Shown here piece after piece: positions 1 to 6,972 of a stretch of 46,094 nucleotides of DNA. Numbering within the stretch: the first letter of the stretch is position 1; each line of letters starts with the position of its first letter. A program made the position numbers and the translations under genes. The notes under the pieces were generated by a model. That model had not been told where the DNA came from. It was given only the letters and a program-made list of their open reading frames with translations, and did not search any database. Source of the stretch: a virus; IMG/VR virus record IMGVR_UViG_3300028597_000024, positions 1-46,094 of that record; one strand, given 5' to 3'.

Positions 1-705
1 GGCGACAAGTCGCTGGGTTCGCAAGCCCGTATGCACGCAGCCAACCTGCCGCGTGTGAAAGGCGCAATGCGTTCCAAGCGTATCATCGTGCTGGGTATCA
101 ACCAGCTCCGTGATATTCCGATGGCGATGTATGGCCCGAGCGAGCAAGAGCCTGGCGGTAAAGCGCTGCGCTTCTACTCTGACTGCCGTCTGCGCATGAC
201 TTCCGTTAGCGTTCCCCACGCTAAAGGCCAGTTCGAGGAAGAAGACACCATCAGCGGTGATGGCGTTGACAAGTACCGCTACCTCAAGTGCAAGGCGATC
301 AAGAACAAGCTGGGTGGTCCGCAGGCTGCTGAAATCTCGCTGCGCATTTGCGTGAGCGACGAAGACGGTAACGCCAAGGGCTTCTGCCGAGTCTGGGATG
401 CGTACCAGTATCTCAAGATGACTGGCCAGCTCGGCGGCAACCGCAAGAAGATCAAGTTCCTGACTGGCCCTCTCGAAGGCAAGGCAGTGAGTTGGGTCGA
501 GTTCAAGGCGTTGATCGACGGCGACGTTGCGATCATCAAGAAAGGCTGCACCAAGCTCAAGGTCAAACCATTCAGGCTGTACGAGTGGTGCCGGAAGCAA
601 GTGCGTTCCGGTGAAGCCTACAAGATGCTCAAGGCCGCGATCAAGTTGGAGAGCACCACCAGCCGTAAGGGTGCTGCCATCAGCGAAGACGCCGACGAAG
701 AGTGA
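1..705 (+). CDS. RecA/UvsX-family recombinase, C-terminal part (5' truncated by window)
   Basis: The frame is open from base 1, so the gene begins upstream; the first ATG at 31 is internal. The visible 234 residues begin GDKSLGSQAR, which matches the RecA segment GDSxxGLQAR. About 20 residues on, RIIVLGINQLRDIP followed by EPGGKALRFYSDCRLRM matches the RecA core strand and L2-loop region (INQIR ... GGxALKFYxSxRL). The rest is a basic C-terminal region ending in an acidic EDADEE tail, a common feature of RecA proteins. The Walker A part is outside the window. By family it would catalyse strand exchange for recombination-dependent replication or repair. It precedes a new promoter, so it probably ends its transcription unit. 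Confidence 0.85.
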   Translation, partial: GDKSLGSQARMHAANLPRVKGAMRSKRIIVLGINQLRDIPMAMYGPSEQEPGGKALRFYSDCRLRMTSVSVPHAKGQFEEEDTISGDGVDKYRYLKCKAIKNKLGGPQAAEISLRICVSDEDGNAKGFCRVWDAYQYLKMTGQLGGNRKKIKFLTGPLEGKAVSWVEFKALIDGDVAIIKKGCTKLKVKPFRLYEWCRKQVRSGEAYKMLKAAIKLESTTSRKGAAISEDADEE

Positions 706-712
706 TCGTCAT

Positions 713-735
713 AGCTGGTCATTTTTTGACCAGCT
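713..735. promoter_or_regulatory. Perfect 9-bp palindrome abutting a promoter (operator or hairpin)
   Basis: AGCTGGTCA, a TTTTT loop, then TGACCAGCT form a perfect inverted repeat just after the recombinase stop. Its last base is the first base of the -35 box of the next promoter. As RNA it would be a stable hairpin, but the T-run lies in the loop and not after the stem, so it is a poor intrinsic terminator. The position suits a repressor operator. Both readings are inference. Confidence 0.45.
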
Positions 736-763
736 TGACTTGTACAAACTGACGTGCTACAAT
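735..763 (+). promoter_or_regulatory. Sigma70-type promoter
   Basis: TTGACT (735-740), a 17-nt spacer, then TACAAT (758-763): each box differs from consensus at one position and the spacing is ideal. A start near 770 would give a leader of about 180 nt ahead of the gene at 953. This is the best host-type promoter in the window, so the replication/packaging operon is probably transcribed by unmodified host RNA polymerase. Confidence 0.75.
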
Positions 764-841
764 GTCGCAGATTCAACGACTTGCGTGTGATCTAATGGTT
801 ACGCAAATAGTTGAGGTAAGCGCAGCGTGCAATTAGTTTGC

Positions 842-877
842 GCATTCCAGGGCATCTTCGGGTGCCCTGCATTCCAG
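842..877 (+). other. Leader hairpin with UUCG loop between 9-bp direct repeats
   Basis: Within the 247-bp gap 706-952, CAGGGCATC (848-856), TTCG, GGTGCCCTG (861-869) form a 9-bp stem closed by a C(UUCG)G tetraloop, among the most stable RNA hairpins. The 9-mer GCATTCCAG occurs at 842-850 and again at 869-877, directly bracketing it. No U-tract follows, so it is not a simple terminator. It may stabilise or regulate the leader. I see no convincing small gene in the gap. Confidence 0.5.
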
Positions 878-912
878 TGGCCGGTTGGCTGCTGCAACCT
901 GATGGCTGGGTA

Positions 913-920
913 GTAATTTA
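913..920 (+). promoter_or_regulatory. GTAATTTA motif (candidate phage promoter)
   Basis: GTAATTTA lies 33 bases upstream of the ATG at 953, downstream of the sigma70-type promoter. It is one copy of the recurrent intergenic TAATTT motif also seen at 11557, 13256, 17777, 20828, 28210 and 34736. It has no recognisable -35 box. Its proposed role as a second, later promoter for the same operon rests on recurrence and position only. Confidence 0.35.
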
Positions 921-952
921 TCCATCTGTCACTGTGGTAATAGGGGAAGACC

Positions 953-1990
953 ATGCAGAAGTACATTGCGCAATACGAAGGCAATGCCGAATCAGAACTG
1001 CCACGCACGCTGGTGGAACTGTACAAAGATGCCGCGGCGCTCGATGACCTGATCAAGAGCATTCCGCAAAAGAAAGAGGCCAACATCAAAGCTGGCCAGA
1101 AGAAAGCACCCCTCTCTATGAGCCAGCTCCGGCTGACGCTCACCAATCTCCTTAATGCCCTGCAGAATTCTCAGTTCGCGCTGAAACAACTGCGGGTAGG
1201 TACTGACACTCGGCACCAAGTGCCTGAGGGTATCGGCAAGCTCGTTACGAGAATGCTGCGGGTCACTACCGATCTGGCAAACGCCACGATCTATGCAGAC
1301 AAGGAAGACCGCCTCTCTGTTAACGAACTGGTCGAGAGTTACAACACCTCGTCGCCGTTCGCAGATTTCACCGAGAAGCTCGAATCGCACATCGCTCAGG
1401 TTAAGGCACGTCGTGCCAGCGAACATTCGCATGAGACCAAAGCCGATCCGAAGGTTCAGAAGCTCGCAGCCTCCTACTCCAAGTACATCAAAAATCTGCC
1501 CACGTCGACCAAGGGTCTGCCGTTCGTAGCTTTCCGCATGCCGGTGAGCGTACTGTTCGCAGACCTTGGTGCGCATATTGAGCCGCAGAAACTGGAGCGG
1601 GCTGGCTTCGACGTAACGCTCGTCGGTGACAACTACACCATCCTTGAAAACCAATACCTGCTCGCGTTCGACTGGAAAGAACTCGGGATGGACAGCGGCT
1701 ATCGTCGCCTTCCAGGTGGCGGCATCAAGATCGCCCGCAAGACTGGGCCAAAGCAGAACCAGCATGACGTTGAAGCCAACGACAAGATCATGGAGCTGCT
1801 GGAAGGTGTAAACAAGAAGAGTGGCGTCAAGTTTGCAATGGCGTCCGGACGCTTCGTACCAAATCCTCGCAATCCCAAGCTGTGGCTTGCATGGATCGTA
1901 ACGGAAGGGCAGCGTGGTCAGCTGGCGAGAGCCTTCCGTACAACCGAAGTAACATGGGGTCTGCCATTCAACGCGAAAGACGATGAATGA
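953..1990 (+). CDS. Hypothetical protein, 345 aa
   Basis: I do not recognise the family. The ATG has a good Shine-Dalgarno site (AGGGGA, about 6 nt upstream). The N-terminal half is predicted largely helical and charged, with many Lys, Gln and Leu. The C-terminal part from about residue 195 is more mixed and ends acidic (KDDE). No signal peptide, membrane segment or Cys cluster is visible. It is the first gene after the strong promoter and overlaps the HNH gene by 4 nt (ATGA), so the two are probably translationally coupled. Its place in a replication/packaging operon suggests a DNA-related or early function, but nothing in the sequence proves that. Confidence 0.7.
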   Translation: MQKYIAQYEGNAESELPRTLVELYKDAAALDDLIKSIPQKKEANIKAGQKKAPLSMSQLRLTLTNLLNALQNSQFALKQLRVGTDTRHQVPEGIGKLVTRMLRVTTDLANATIYADKEDRLSVNELVESYNTSSPFADFTEKLESHIAQVKARRASEHSHETKADPKVQKLAASYSKYIKNLPTSTKGLPFVAFRMPVSVLFADLGAHIEPQKLERAGFDVTLVGDNYTILENQYLLAFDWKELGMDSGYRRLPGGGIKIARKTGPKQNQHDVEANDKIMELLEGVNKKSGVKFAMASGRFVPNPRNPKLWLAWIVTEGQRGQLARAFRTTEVTWGLPFNAKDDE

Positions 1991-2502
1991 GTAAGGCCAA
2001 GGCGAAGTCGGGTGCATGTACCATATGCACCCAGCACTTTCAACTACTGCATTGGCACCACACGATTCCGCAAGCTCTTGGCGGTAAGAACAGTTTGCAG
2101 ATTCCTCTGTGCGCTCAATGCCACAACCAGCTACACGCATATGCTGAGGCGATAGTAGCTCAACGTCGAACAGGAAGGAAGATACGGACCAGCTATTGGG
2201 CCAATGAAACGGAAGAACTTAACGCGCAACCCTTCGTGAAGTTACTCGTGGACTCCATCAGTGCCGCGGTCGAGAATTCGGTCGAGGGTAAGCTGTGGAT
2301 GCTGAGTTCGCGCATTCCAGATAACGTGCATAAGGCACTGCATCTGTTCAAGATTGATTCAGGGCTCCGGAATTTGGACCAGGCCCTGCTGCTCTGTCTC
2401 GCAGAGACACTCAAGAAAAAGGGTTACCTTAATGGAAATGACAACTCGGACACGCAAAAAAACCAAAGCGGCGCTAAAGAGCCTCCAACCCCGCTGTGGT
2501 GA
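1987..2502 (+). CDS. HNH endonuclease-like protein
   Basis: This 171-aa protein carries a classic HNH/beta-beta-alpha-metal signature near its N-terminus. It has C11xxC14, then WHHTIPQALGG (His 24 and 25), an Asn at 35, and LCAQCHNQLH (C42, C45, H46, H50). The two Cys pairs should bind a structural zinc and the His residues form the metal-dependent nuclease centre. The remaining 120 residues are helical and unassigned. It starts inside the stop of the previous gene (ATGA). It could be a free-standing homing nuclease or a working phage nuclease. Being embedded in a coupled operon, without interrupting another gene, slightly favours the latter. Confidence 0.75.
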   Translation: MSKAKAKSGACTICTQHFQLLHWHHTIPQALGGKNSLQIPLCAQCHNQLHAYAEAIVAQRRTGRKIRTSYWANETEELNAQPFVKLLVDSISAAVENSVEGKLWMLSSRIPDNVHKALHLFKIDSGLRNLDQALLLCLAETLKKKGYLNGNDNSDTQKNQSGAKEPPTPLW

Positions 2503-3253
2503 TTGCGTAGGATTCAAGTGTGAAAAGTTGATTCCGGATAGCAAGGAAGTGTGCAGTAAAGCTGACAAGACCATGACGTCCAGCACCTGTCCGCATTTCA
2601 TCGCTGACGTGGAACCACTCAAGCCCCTGATGAAGCGTGACGCATTCGACGCTTTGATTGCCATCCTTCAAGAAGTCCCGACGGAAGGTTTGCGCAATCT
2701 GGCATCGCTGCTGTACAACGAGAAGAAGACCCGGAAGGCCGGCTTTCATTTTGGCCAGAAGGTTTACGTGCGGTACCGTGGTTCGGCAAGTGCCAACTAC
2801 CTCAGCAACTTTATGATCGCACGTATCATGTCCGTTACAAAGGAAGCGATTCGCCTGACGTCCCAAGACGGCAAGTGCAATCTGACGTTCTTCCGCGAAA
2901 CCAATGAACAGCACATCCTCTCCGTGGACGAGTTCAACGAACTGCGGGTGAAGATGGTGCGCAAAGGCCGCTTGGTTGATCCCGACGCCGAGCGCCTGCT
3001 CAGTAAGAAACTCCGTTGCGAGGAGGAGTATGAGCTGGGCATGACCAACGAGTCGTCTGGTGGACAGATCACCACGATCGACACGGTGTTCAAAGAGAAC
3101 AAGCTCCCCCGGAAGAAGGGCAAGAAAGAGGTCGATCTGGTCGATCTGGTCAACGGCGTCATGGCTGGCCAGAACGTGGAGAAGCAAGCGCGTAGTTACC
3201 GTCCGCGCAAAGACTCCGGTGCCGACTTCAAGATTGACGTTTCGGGAGAGTAG
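2432..3253 (+). CDS. Cys-rich hypothetical protein, 273 aa
   Basis: The start at 2432 (MEMTTRTRKK) is chosen because AAGGG sits 8 nt upstream; the frame is open further back, but only over the HNH gene. The gene overlaps the HNH gene by 71 nt. Residues 20-60 hold a Cys cluster (CGDCVGFKC, then VC, then TCPHF) that looks like a zinc or metal site. The middle has a beta-rich stretch beginning FGQKVYVRYRG, compatible with an SH3/Tudor-like fold, and the C-terminus is strongly basic (PRKKGKKE). A nucleic-acid-binding role is plausible but unproven. Confidence 0.65.
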   Translation: MEMTTRTRKKTKAALKSLQPRCGDCVGFKCEKLIPDSKEVCSKADKTMTSSTCPHFIADVEPLKPLMKRDAFDALIAILQEVPTEGLRNLASLLYNEKKTRKAGFHFGQKVYVRYRGSASANYLSNFMIARIMSVTKEAIRLTSQDGKCNLTFFRETNEQHILSVDEFNELRVKMVRKGRLVDPDAERLLSKKLRCEEEYELGMTNESSGGQITTIDTVFKENKLPRKKGKKEVDLVDLVNGVMAGQNVEKQARSYRPRKDSGADFKIDVSGE

Positions 3254-3255
3254 TC

Positions 3256-4389
3256 ATGGAAAGTTTGTGCGCAGCCTTGCGTGATGACCTCAAGTTGGAC
3301 CTTGAATCGGATCGTGCCATTTTGGTAGCACAAGCGACTGTTTTGTATTTGTGCCAAGTCACGGATGCTTATCAGTACCAGCACTTCCTCAAGGACAACG
3401 TCAGGTTCCGAGACCTCGCGATCAGTGCCAAAGACTTCCGTCTGGCGCTCATTGAGAAGTCCTACTTCACCCTGAACCTGAAGTTCTTCGCGCTCAACCT
3501 CTGTAAAGATTCGTTGTCACAAGCGAATCTCCATCACTACGCCCACGCCTTCGACATTGTGCGGAACGACGTGGTGATGTTGCGACGGGCCTTTGAGGTC
3601 AGACGGTTCCGTCGAGAAATGCGCAAGTCGGAAAGGGTCAAGTCCGTCAAGATGGACGATATTTGCGAAGGCAGCGTCGAGAAGGCGCAGCGTGACTTCA
3701 ACGATATGTACCCTGACCTGATGAAGCACATTCGGCAAAAGACCTTCCGGAAGTTGCGCTTCCTGGTCAAAGCCGAGAACACCGAGTTTTCCGATTTCAA
3801 CGGTGAGTTGCTGTACAAGGCAATCAAGACGTACTACCTGATGGTCCCGACAATCAAAACGCAGGCGCACGTCCTCAACTACCTGCGTTCGTCGTGTACC
3901 AATCATGCGCTCAACATCATCGGTTCCAAAACCAGTGCTGGGCGCCGTCGATTGAGCAACGCGGGCAAGGATGGCTTTGGCGGTCAGAACTACGCGCTCA
4001 CATGCGTCTCCGAAAATCAACTCGCCGTGGCCGATGGTGAGGATGCTTTCAGCTACGAGGCTACACTTAACGACGCCAACGCGCACGACAGCTCCAAGCT
4101 GATATCGGAGCTAAACTTCGAGCGTGTGGTTATGCTGTACGGATCGTCCAACAAGCGGCGCCGTGCCATCATGATCGTTAGTGAGCAAGACGATTCACGG
4201 TTCACTCGTTACCTGAGAGCGCGTGATTTAATTCGGCACGACGAAGACTGCACCGACTATGTCGGGCGGGTCAAACATGAGAACGTCGTTGTGGCACTCG
4301 CCGATCACCTCGGTGTACGCCAAGATCGACTGCACAAGTTCCTGCAAAAGGTAGGAACCGAACTGATTAAACACAGGAGCGTTGCATAA
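3256..4389 (+). CDS. Possible divergent phage sigma-like factor
   Basis: This 377-aa protein has two segments that recall sigma70-family proteins. Residues 178-222 (FNGELLYKAIKTYYLM, later VLNYLRSSCTNHALN) have the spacing of the region 2 pattern E(L/V)xxxAxxx(Y/F) ... Y(L/I)RxxxxNxxL. Residues 343-372 (VVVALADHLGVRQDRLHKFL, continuing QKVGTEL) read as a C-terminal helix-turn-helix like region 4. No region 1.1 is visible, and residues 1-150 are helical and basic. By analogy with T4 gp55 it could direct late transcription from the TAATTT motifs. The similarity is weak and by eye; another HTH protein cannot be excluded. It overlaps the next gene by one base (TAATG). Confidence 0.4.
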   Translation: MESLCAALRDDLKLDLESDRAILVAQATVLYLCQVTDAYQYQHFLKDNVRFRDLAISAKDFRLALIEKSYFTLNLKFFALNLCKDSLSQANLHHYAHAFDIVRNDVVMLRRAFEVRRFRREMRKSERVKSVKMDDICEGSVEKAQRDFNDMYPDLMKHIRQKTFRKLRFLVKAENTEFSDFNGELLYKAIKTYYLMVPTIKTQAHVLNYLRSSCTNHALNIIGSKTSAGRRRLSNAGKDGFGGQNYALTCVSENQLAVADGEDAFSYEATLNDANAHDSSKLISELNFERVVMLYGSSNKRRRAIMIVSEQDDSRFTRYLRARDLIRHDEDCTDYVGRVKHENVVVALADHLGVRQDRLHKFLQKVGTELIKHRSVA

Positions 4390-4775
4390 TGATCGACGCT
4401 TGGACTCTTGAGAAGGCTGCGTTTGCCGTCTTCCGTACGAAGCTGGAAGACAGCTACAAGCGCCTGTTGTTCCTCAACATCAACAAGCTGGTTGAGGATA
4501 ATCCAAACATCACGTCCTTCCAATGTTACCTTCTGCTGACGAAGGTGATGGAGGTAGAGCGTGCAGACTTTGATGTTGCTGTGCGTGCGTTGGAGACGCC
4601 GTTCAAGTCCGTCAAGATCAACCGCTACACCCGCAAGAACAAGGGCAATGAAAAGCCTTCCAACGAATATGTTGTCGCACACCTCAACCCAGTCGAGTCT
4701 CCGGAGTGGCAGAGTTGGGTCGCGGCAGTCGAACAGAAATACCCGGAGTTGATGATCTGGGTCAAGAACGAGTGA
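4389..4775 (+). CDS. Hypothetical protein, 128 aa
   Basis: A small, mostly helical, Lys- and Glu-rich protein with a Trp-containing C-terminal segment (EWQSWVAAVEQKYPEL). Its start codon shares a base with the stop of the sigma-like gene, and the helicase gene begins 6 nt after its stop, so it is co-translated with both. The family is not recognised. Its position directly before the replicative helicase makes a helicase partner (loader or replication accessory) a reasonable guess, with no motif to support it. Confidence 0.65.
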   Translation: MIDAWTLEKAAFAVFRTKLEDSYKRLLFLNINKLVEDNPNITSFQCYLLLTKVMEVERADFDVAVRALETPFKSVKINRYTRKNKGNEKPSNEYVVAHLNPVESPEWQSWVAAVEQKYPELMIWVKNE

Positions 4776-4781
4776 TAAGCA

Positions 4782-6215
4782 ATGGCGCTGCTATTCGATC
4801 AGGACACCGAGATTCGGTGCATCAAGACTCTCACTGACGAGTCCATTCCTGCAGGCATTCGCAGCACTCTCCTTGGTAAGTTGACGAAAGAGCACTTCTA
4901 CCACGCTCCAACAGAAGCTGCCTTTCGTCGTATCGACACGTTGGCCAAAAAGCGTTTTGAGATTATCGACCTCAACTCGCTCGCGGCCGATCCGACCATC
5001 GACGAAGACCTGCGAGACGTCCTCAAGAAGAACGTCCGAAAAGCGAAAGCGTGCAAGAACAAGAAACAGATTGGCAACCTGATTGAAATTCTTGAACGCT
5101 ACCGCAAAATCCGTGCGCTGTATGGGCTGAGCAAGGCAACGTTCGACGAACTGGACAAGCCAGAAGTTGATATTGATGCTTTGCTCTCGAAGGTGACGGA
5201 GACTGTGGCTCGCGCCAACGCCAGTCTCGCCGACGATCAGTTCTTCCTGAACTTCGGTACCAACGACACCAGTGCGAAGATTGTAGACAACGTGATTAAC
5301 CGCGTTGTCAGTCCGCGTATCAAAACAGGCTATGTCGTGTACGACAAGCGAAACGGTGGGTTGCCAGAACACGGTGTGTTCATTATCTCGGCAACTACGT
5401 CTGGTGGTAAGTCGGTTGTTGCGATGAACCTCAGCGTGAGCCTGTATCGCAAAGCCAAGAAGTCGGTCTGCCGTATCAGTCTGGAAATGGACGACGAGCA
5501 GGAAACCCGGCGACTTGCCTCGCACCTGACAGGCATATCGTTCAACAAATTCAAGGAGAACAAGCTCTCCAACAACGACAAGATCAAGGTCAAGGAAGCG
5601 TTCGAGAAGTTTACCGCCTTCGGCAAGAAACACGGCATCGTCTACACCACCGTGTCTCCGTCGCGTGCAGTGAGCATCCACGACGTCTTCCGCATGATTA
5701 AGCCGTTCGCCTACCAGATCGTGATGATCGACTACATCGGTCTCCTTGCTGGTATGGACCACGAGTCTCAGTGGTTCCAGTTGAGCGAAATCGCGGCAAT
5801 CTCCAAGCGCTTCTCCCGTGAAGGTAGCAAGTGCTTGGTGGTGATCTTGGCTCAGTTGGATGACACGACTGACAAGCTGCGCTACTCGAAGGGTATCAAA
5901 GAGCACGCCGACACCATGTGGCAGTGGAACTACACCAAGCAGGAACAGCGCGAACTGCGCATCCTTCCAATTCGCGTCGAGAAGGATCGTGACGGCGAGG
6001 TGTTTAACTTTGAACTGGCAGAGCGGTACGATGTGATGACCGCAGAGAACATGCCAGACTCCCAAGCTGAATACAGCTCCGAAGATGAGGATGACGATGA
6101 CAAGCCCAAGAAGTCCAAAAAGGACAAGGGCGCCAAGTCAGACAAGAAAGCCGGGAAAAAGAAACGACGCCGAGACGTTGAAGAGGATGAGCCAGCAGAG
6201 TACGCTCTCGCTTAG
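4782..6215 (+). CDS. DnaB-type replicative DNA helicase
   Basis: This 477-aa protein has a helical N-terminal domain (1-150) and a RecA-fold ATPase domain (about 160-420). Walker A is ATTSGGKS (204-211), with Ala replacing the usual first Gly. CRISLEMD (230-237) carries the Glu typical of DnaB LFSLEMS. Walker B is IVMIDYIGLL (313-322), and AQLDD (357-361) supplies the sensor Gln. The family is a hexameric 5'-3' helicase at the replication fork. The tail is unusual: an acidic block (EDEDDDD), a Lys-rich block (KKSKKDKGAKSDKKAGKKKR), then another acidic stretch, giving a flexible zwitterionic C-terminus. Confidence 0.9.
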   Translation: MALLFDQDTEIRCIKTLTDESIPAGIRSTLLGKLTKEHFYHAPTEAAFRRIDTLAKKRFEIIDLNSLAADPTIDEDLRDVLKKNVRKAKACKNKKQIGNLIEILERYRKIRALYGLSKATFDELDKPEVDIDALLSKVTETVARANASLADDQFFLNFGTNDTSAKIVDNVINRVVSPRIKTGYVVYDKRNGGLPEHGVFIISATTSGGKSVVAMNLSVSLYRKAKKSVCRISLEMDDEQETRRLASHLTGISFNKFKENKLSNNDKIKVKEAFEKFTAFGKKHGIVYTTVSPSRAVSIHDVFRMIKPFAYQIVMIDYIGLLAGMDHESQWFQLSEIAAISKRFSREGSKCLVVILAQLDDTTDKLRYSKGIKEHADTMWQWNYTKQEQRELRILPIRVEKDRDGEVFNFELAERYDVMTAENMPDSQAEYSSEDEDDDDKPKKSKKDKGAKSDKKAGKKKRRRDVEEDEPAEYALA

Positions 6216-6969
6216 CCTATTCGGTATCCTGGGAAGCGATGAATCGGACGTTCAACCGACCATCGCTTTCACAGGCGTGCATCGTTCCTCTGCCCCAATC
6301 CCAACGACAGTTCGCCGCGAGAAGGTGCCAAAAGTGCCTACTCTCGGCACTGTCGTTTTTTCGTCTGTGCGGCCTCCAGAAGACGCAGCGCCCGAAGTCG
6401 ATCCAGACGACGGGAAGATCGAAGTTGATTTCCCTGATGATCCTGGTCAGGTGGACGAAGACGTTGATGGTATCAACTACAACCGCAGCGAGTACAACGT
6501 TCGCGGTGACAACGAAATCGACGTACCCGAAGACCTGCTAATCTCCATCCAGTCTAGTACCGAAGCGCATTCGAAGGCCTTGCGTGACGTGATGTTTGAG
6601 TCAGCGTCACTCCTTTTCGCGCACGACGATGCTTCTAATTTTGTAGAAGCAGCAATGCGTGATTGCCTGGGCCTCGATCTTGAACTGGATGACTCCGTCC
6701 AAGAGGCGTTCCCGTCGCTCGCTCGCCTGACCGTGATTGCCCGGTTGGTTGAGCTACAGACGGCACTGCCTGAGAATGTTCGCCGCGTGCTATTGAATCG
6801 CCTGACCGCAAGGACAGCCGACGAGATGGTGCTTGCGATGAACAAGAAAGTGCCTATCCCGCTTGCTGCACTTCACAAACAGTACGCGGCCACAGTTACC
6901 AAAGCAGGCATTGAGCCTGACATGGAGGTGCCGCAGAATCCTGTGGGTGTTCGTGCATCCAGGAGATAG
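6187..6969 (+). CDS. Hypothetical protein upstream of terminase, 260 aa
   Basis: The frame is open from 6085, but that stretch is the shadow of the helicase tail, so the first credible start is ATG 6187 (MSQQSTLSLS), inside the helicase gene. Residues about 55-110 are acidic and low in complexity (VDPDDGKIEVDFPDDPG, then VDEDVDG). The C-terminal 150 residues are helical. It ends 3 nt before the terminase start, with AGGAG near its own stop serving the terminase. Small terminase subunits often sit here and this helical protein is a candidate by position, but no HTH is evident. Confidence 0.6.
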   Translation: MSQQSTLSLSLFGILGSDESDVQPTIAFTGVHRSSAPIPTTVRREKVPKVPTLGTVVFSSVRPPEDAAPEVDPDDGKIEVDFPDDPGQVDEDVDGINYNRSEYNVRGDNEIDVPEDLLISIQSSTEAHSKALRDVMFESASLLFAHDDASNFVEAAMRDCLGLDLELDDSVQEAFPSLARLTVIARLVELQTALPENVRRVLLNRLTARTADEMVLAMNKKVPIPLAALHKQYAATVTKAGIEPDMEVPQNPVGVRASRR

Positions 6970-6972
6970 GCC

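Noticed and set aside
713-735. Intrinsic terminator after the recombinase
   Set aside because: The T-run is in the loop and not after the stem, and the following bases TTGACT form a -35 box. Kept as a palindrome of unknown role.
838-1047. Small forward frame in the leader (69 codons)
   Set aside because: It covers the hairpin and overlaps the gene at 953 in another frame, has no Shine-Dalgarno site, and the protein looks random.
6632-6651. TAATTT copy inside a hairpin (GCTTCTA, ATTTTG, TAGAAGC) within the gene at 6187
   Set aside because: It is inside ordinary coding sequence, over 300 nt from the next start, and the codons fit the frame well. Probably chance, so not listed as a promoter.
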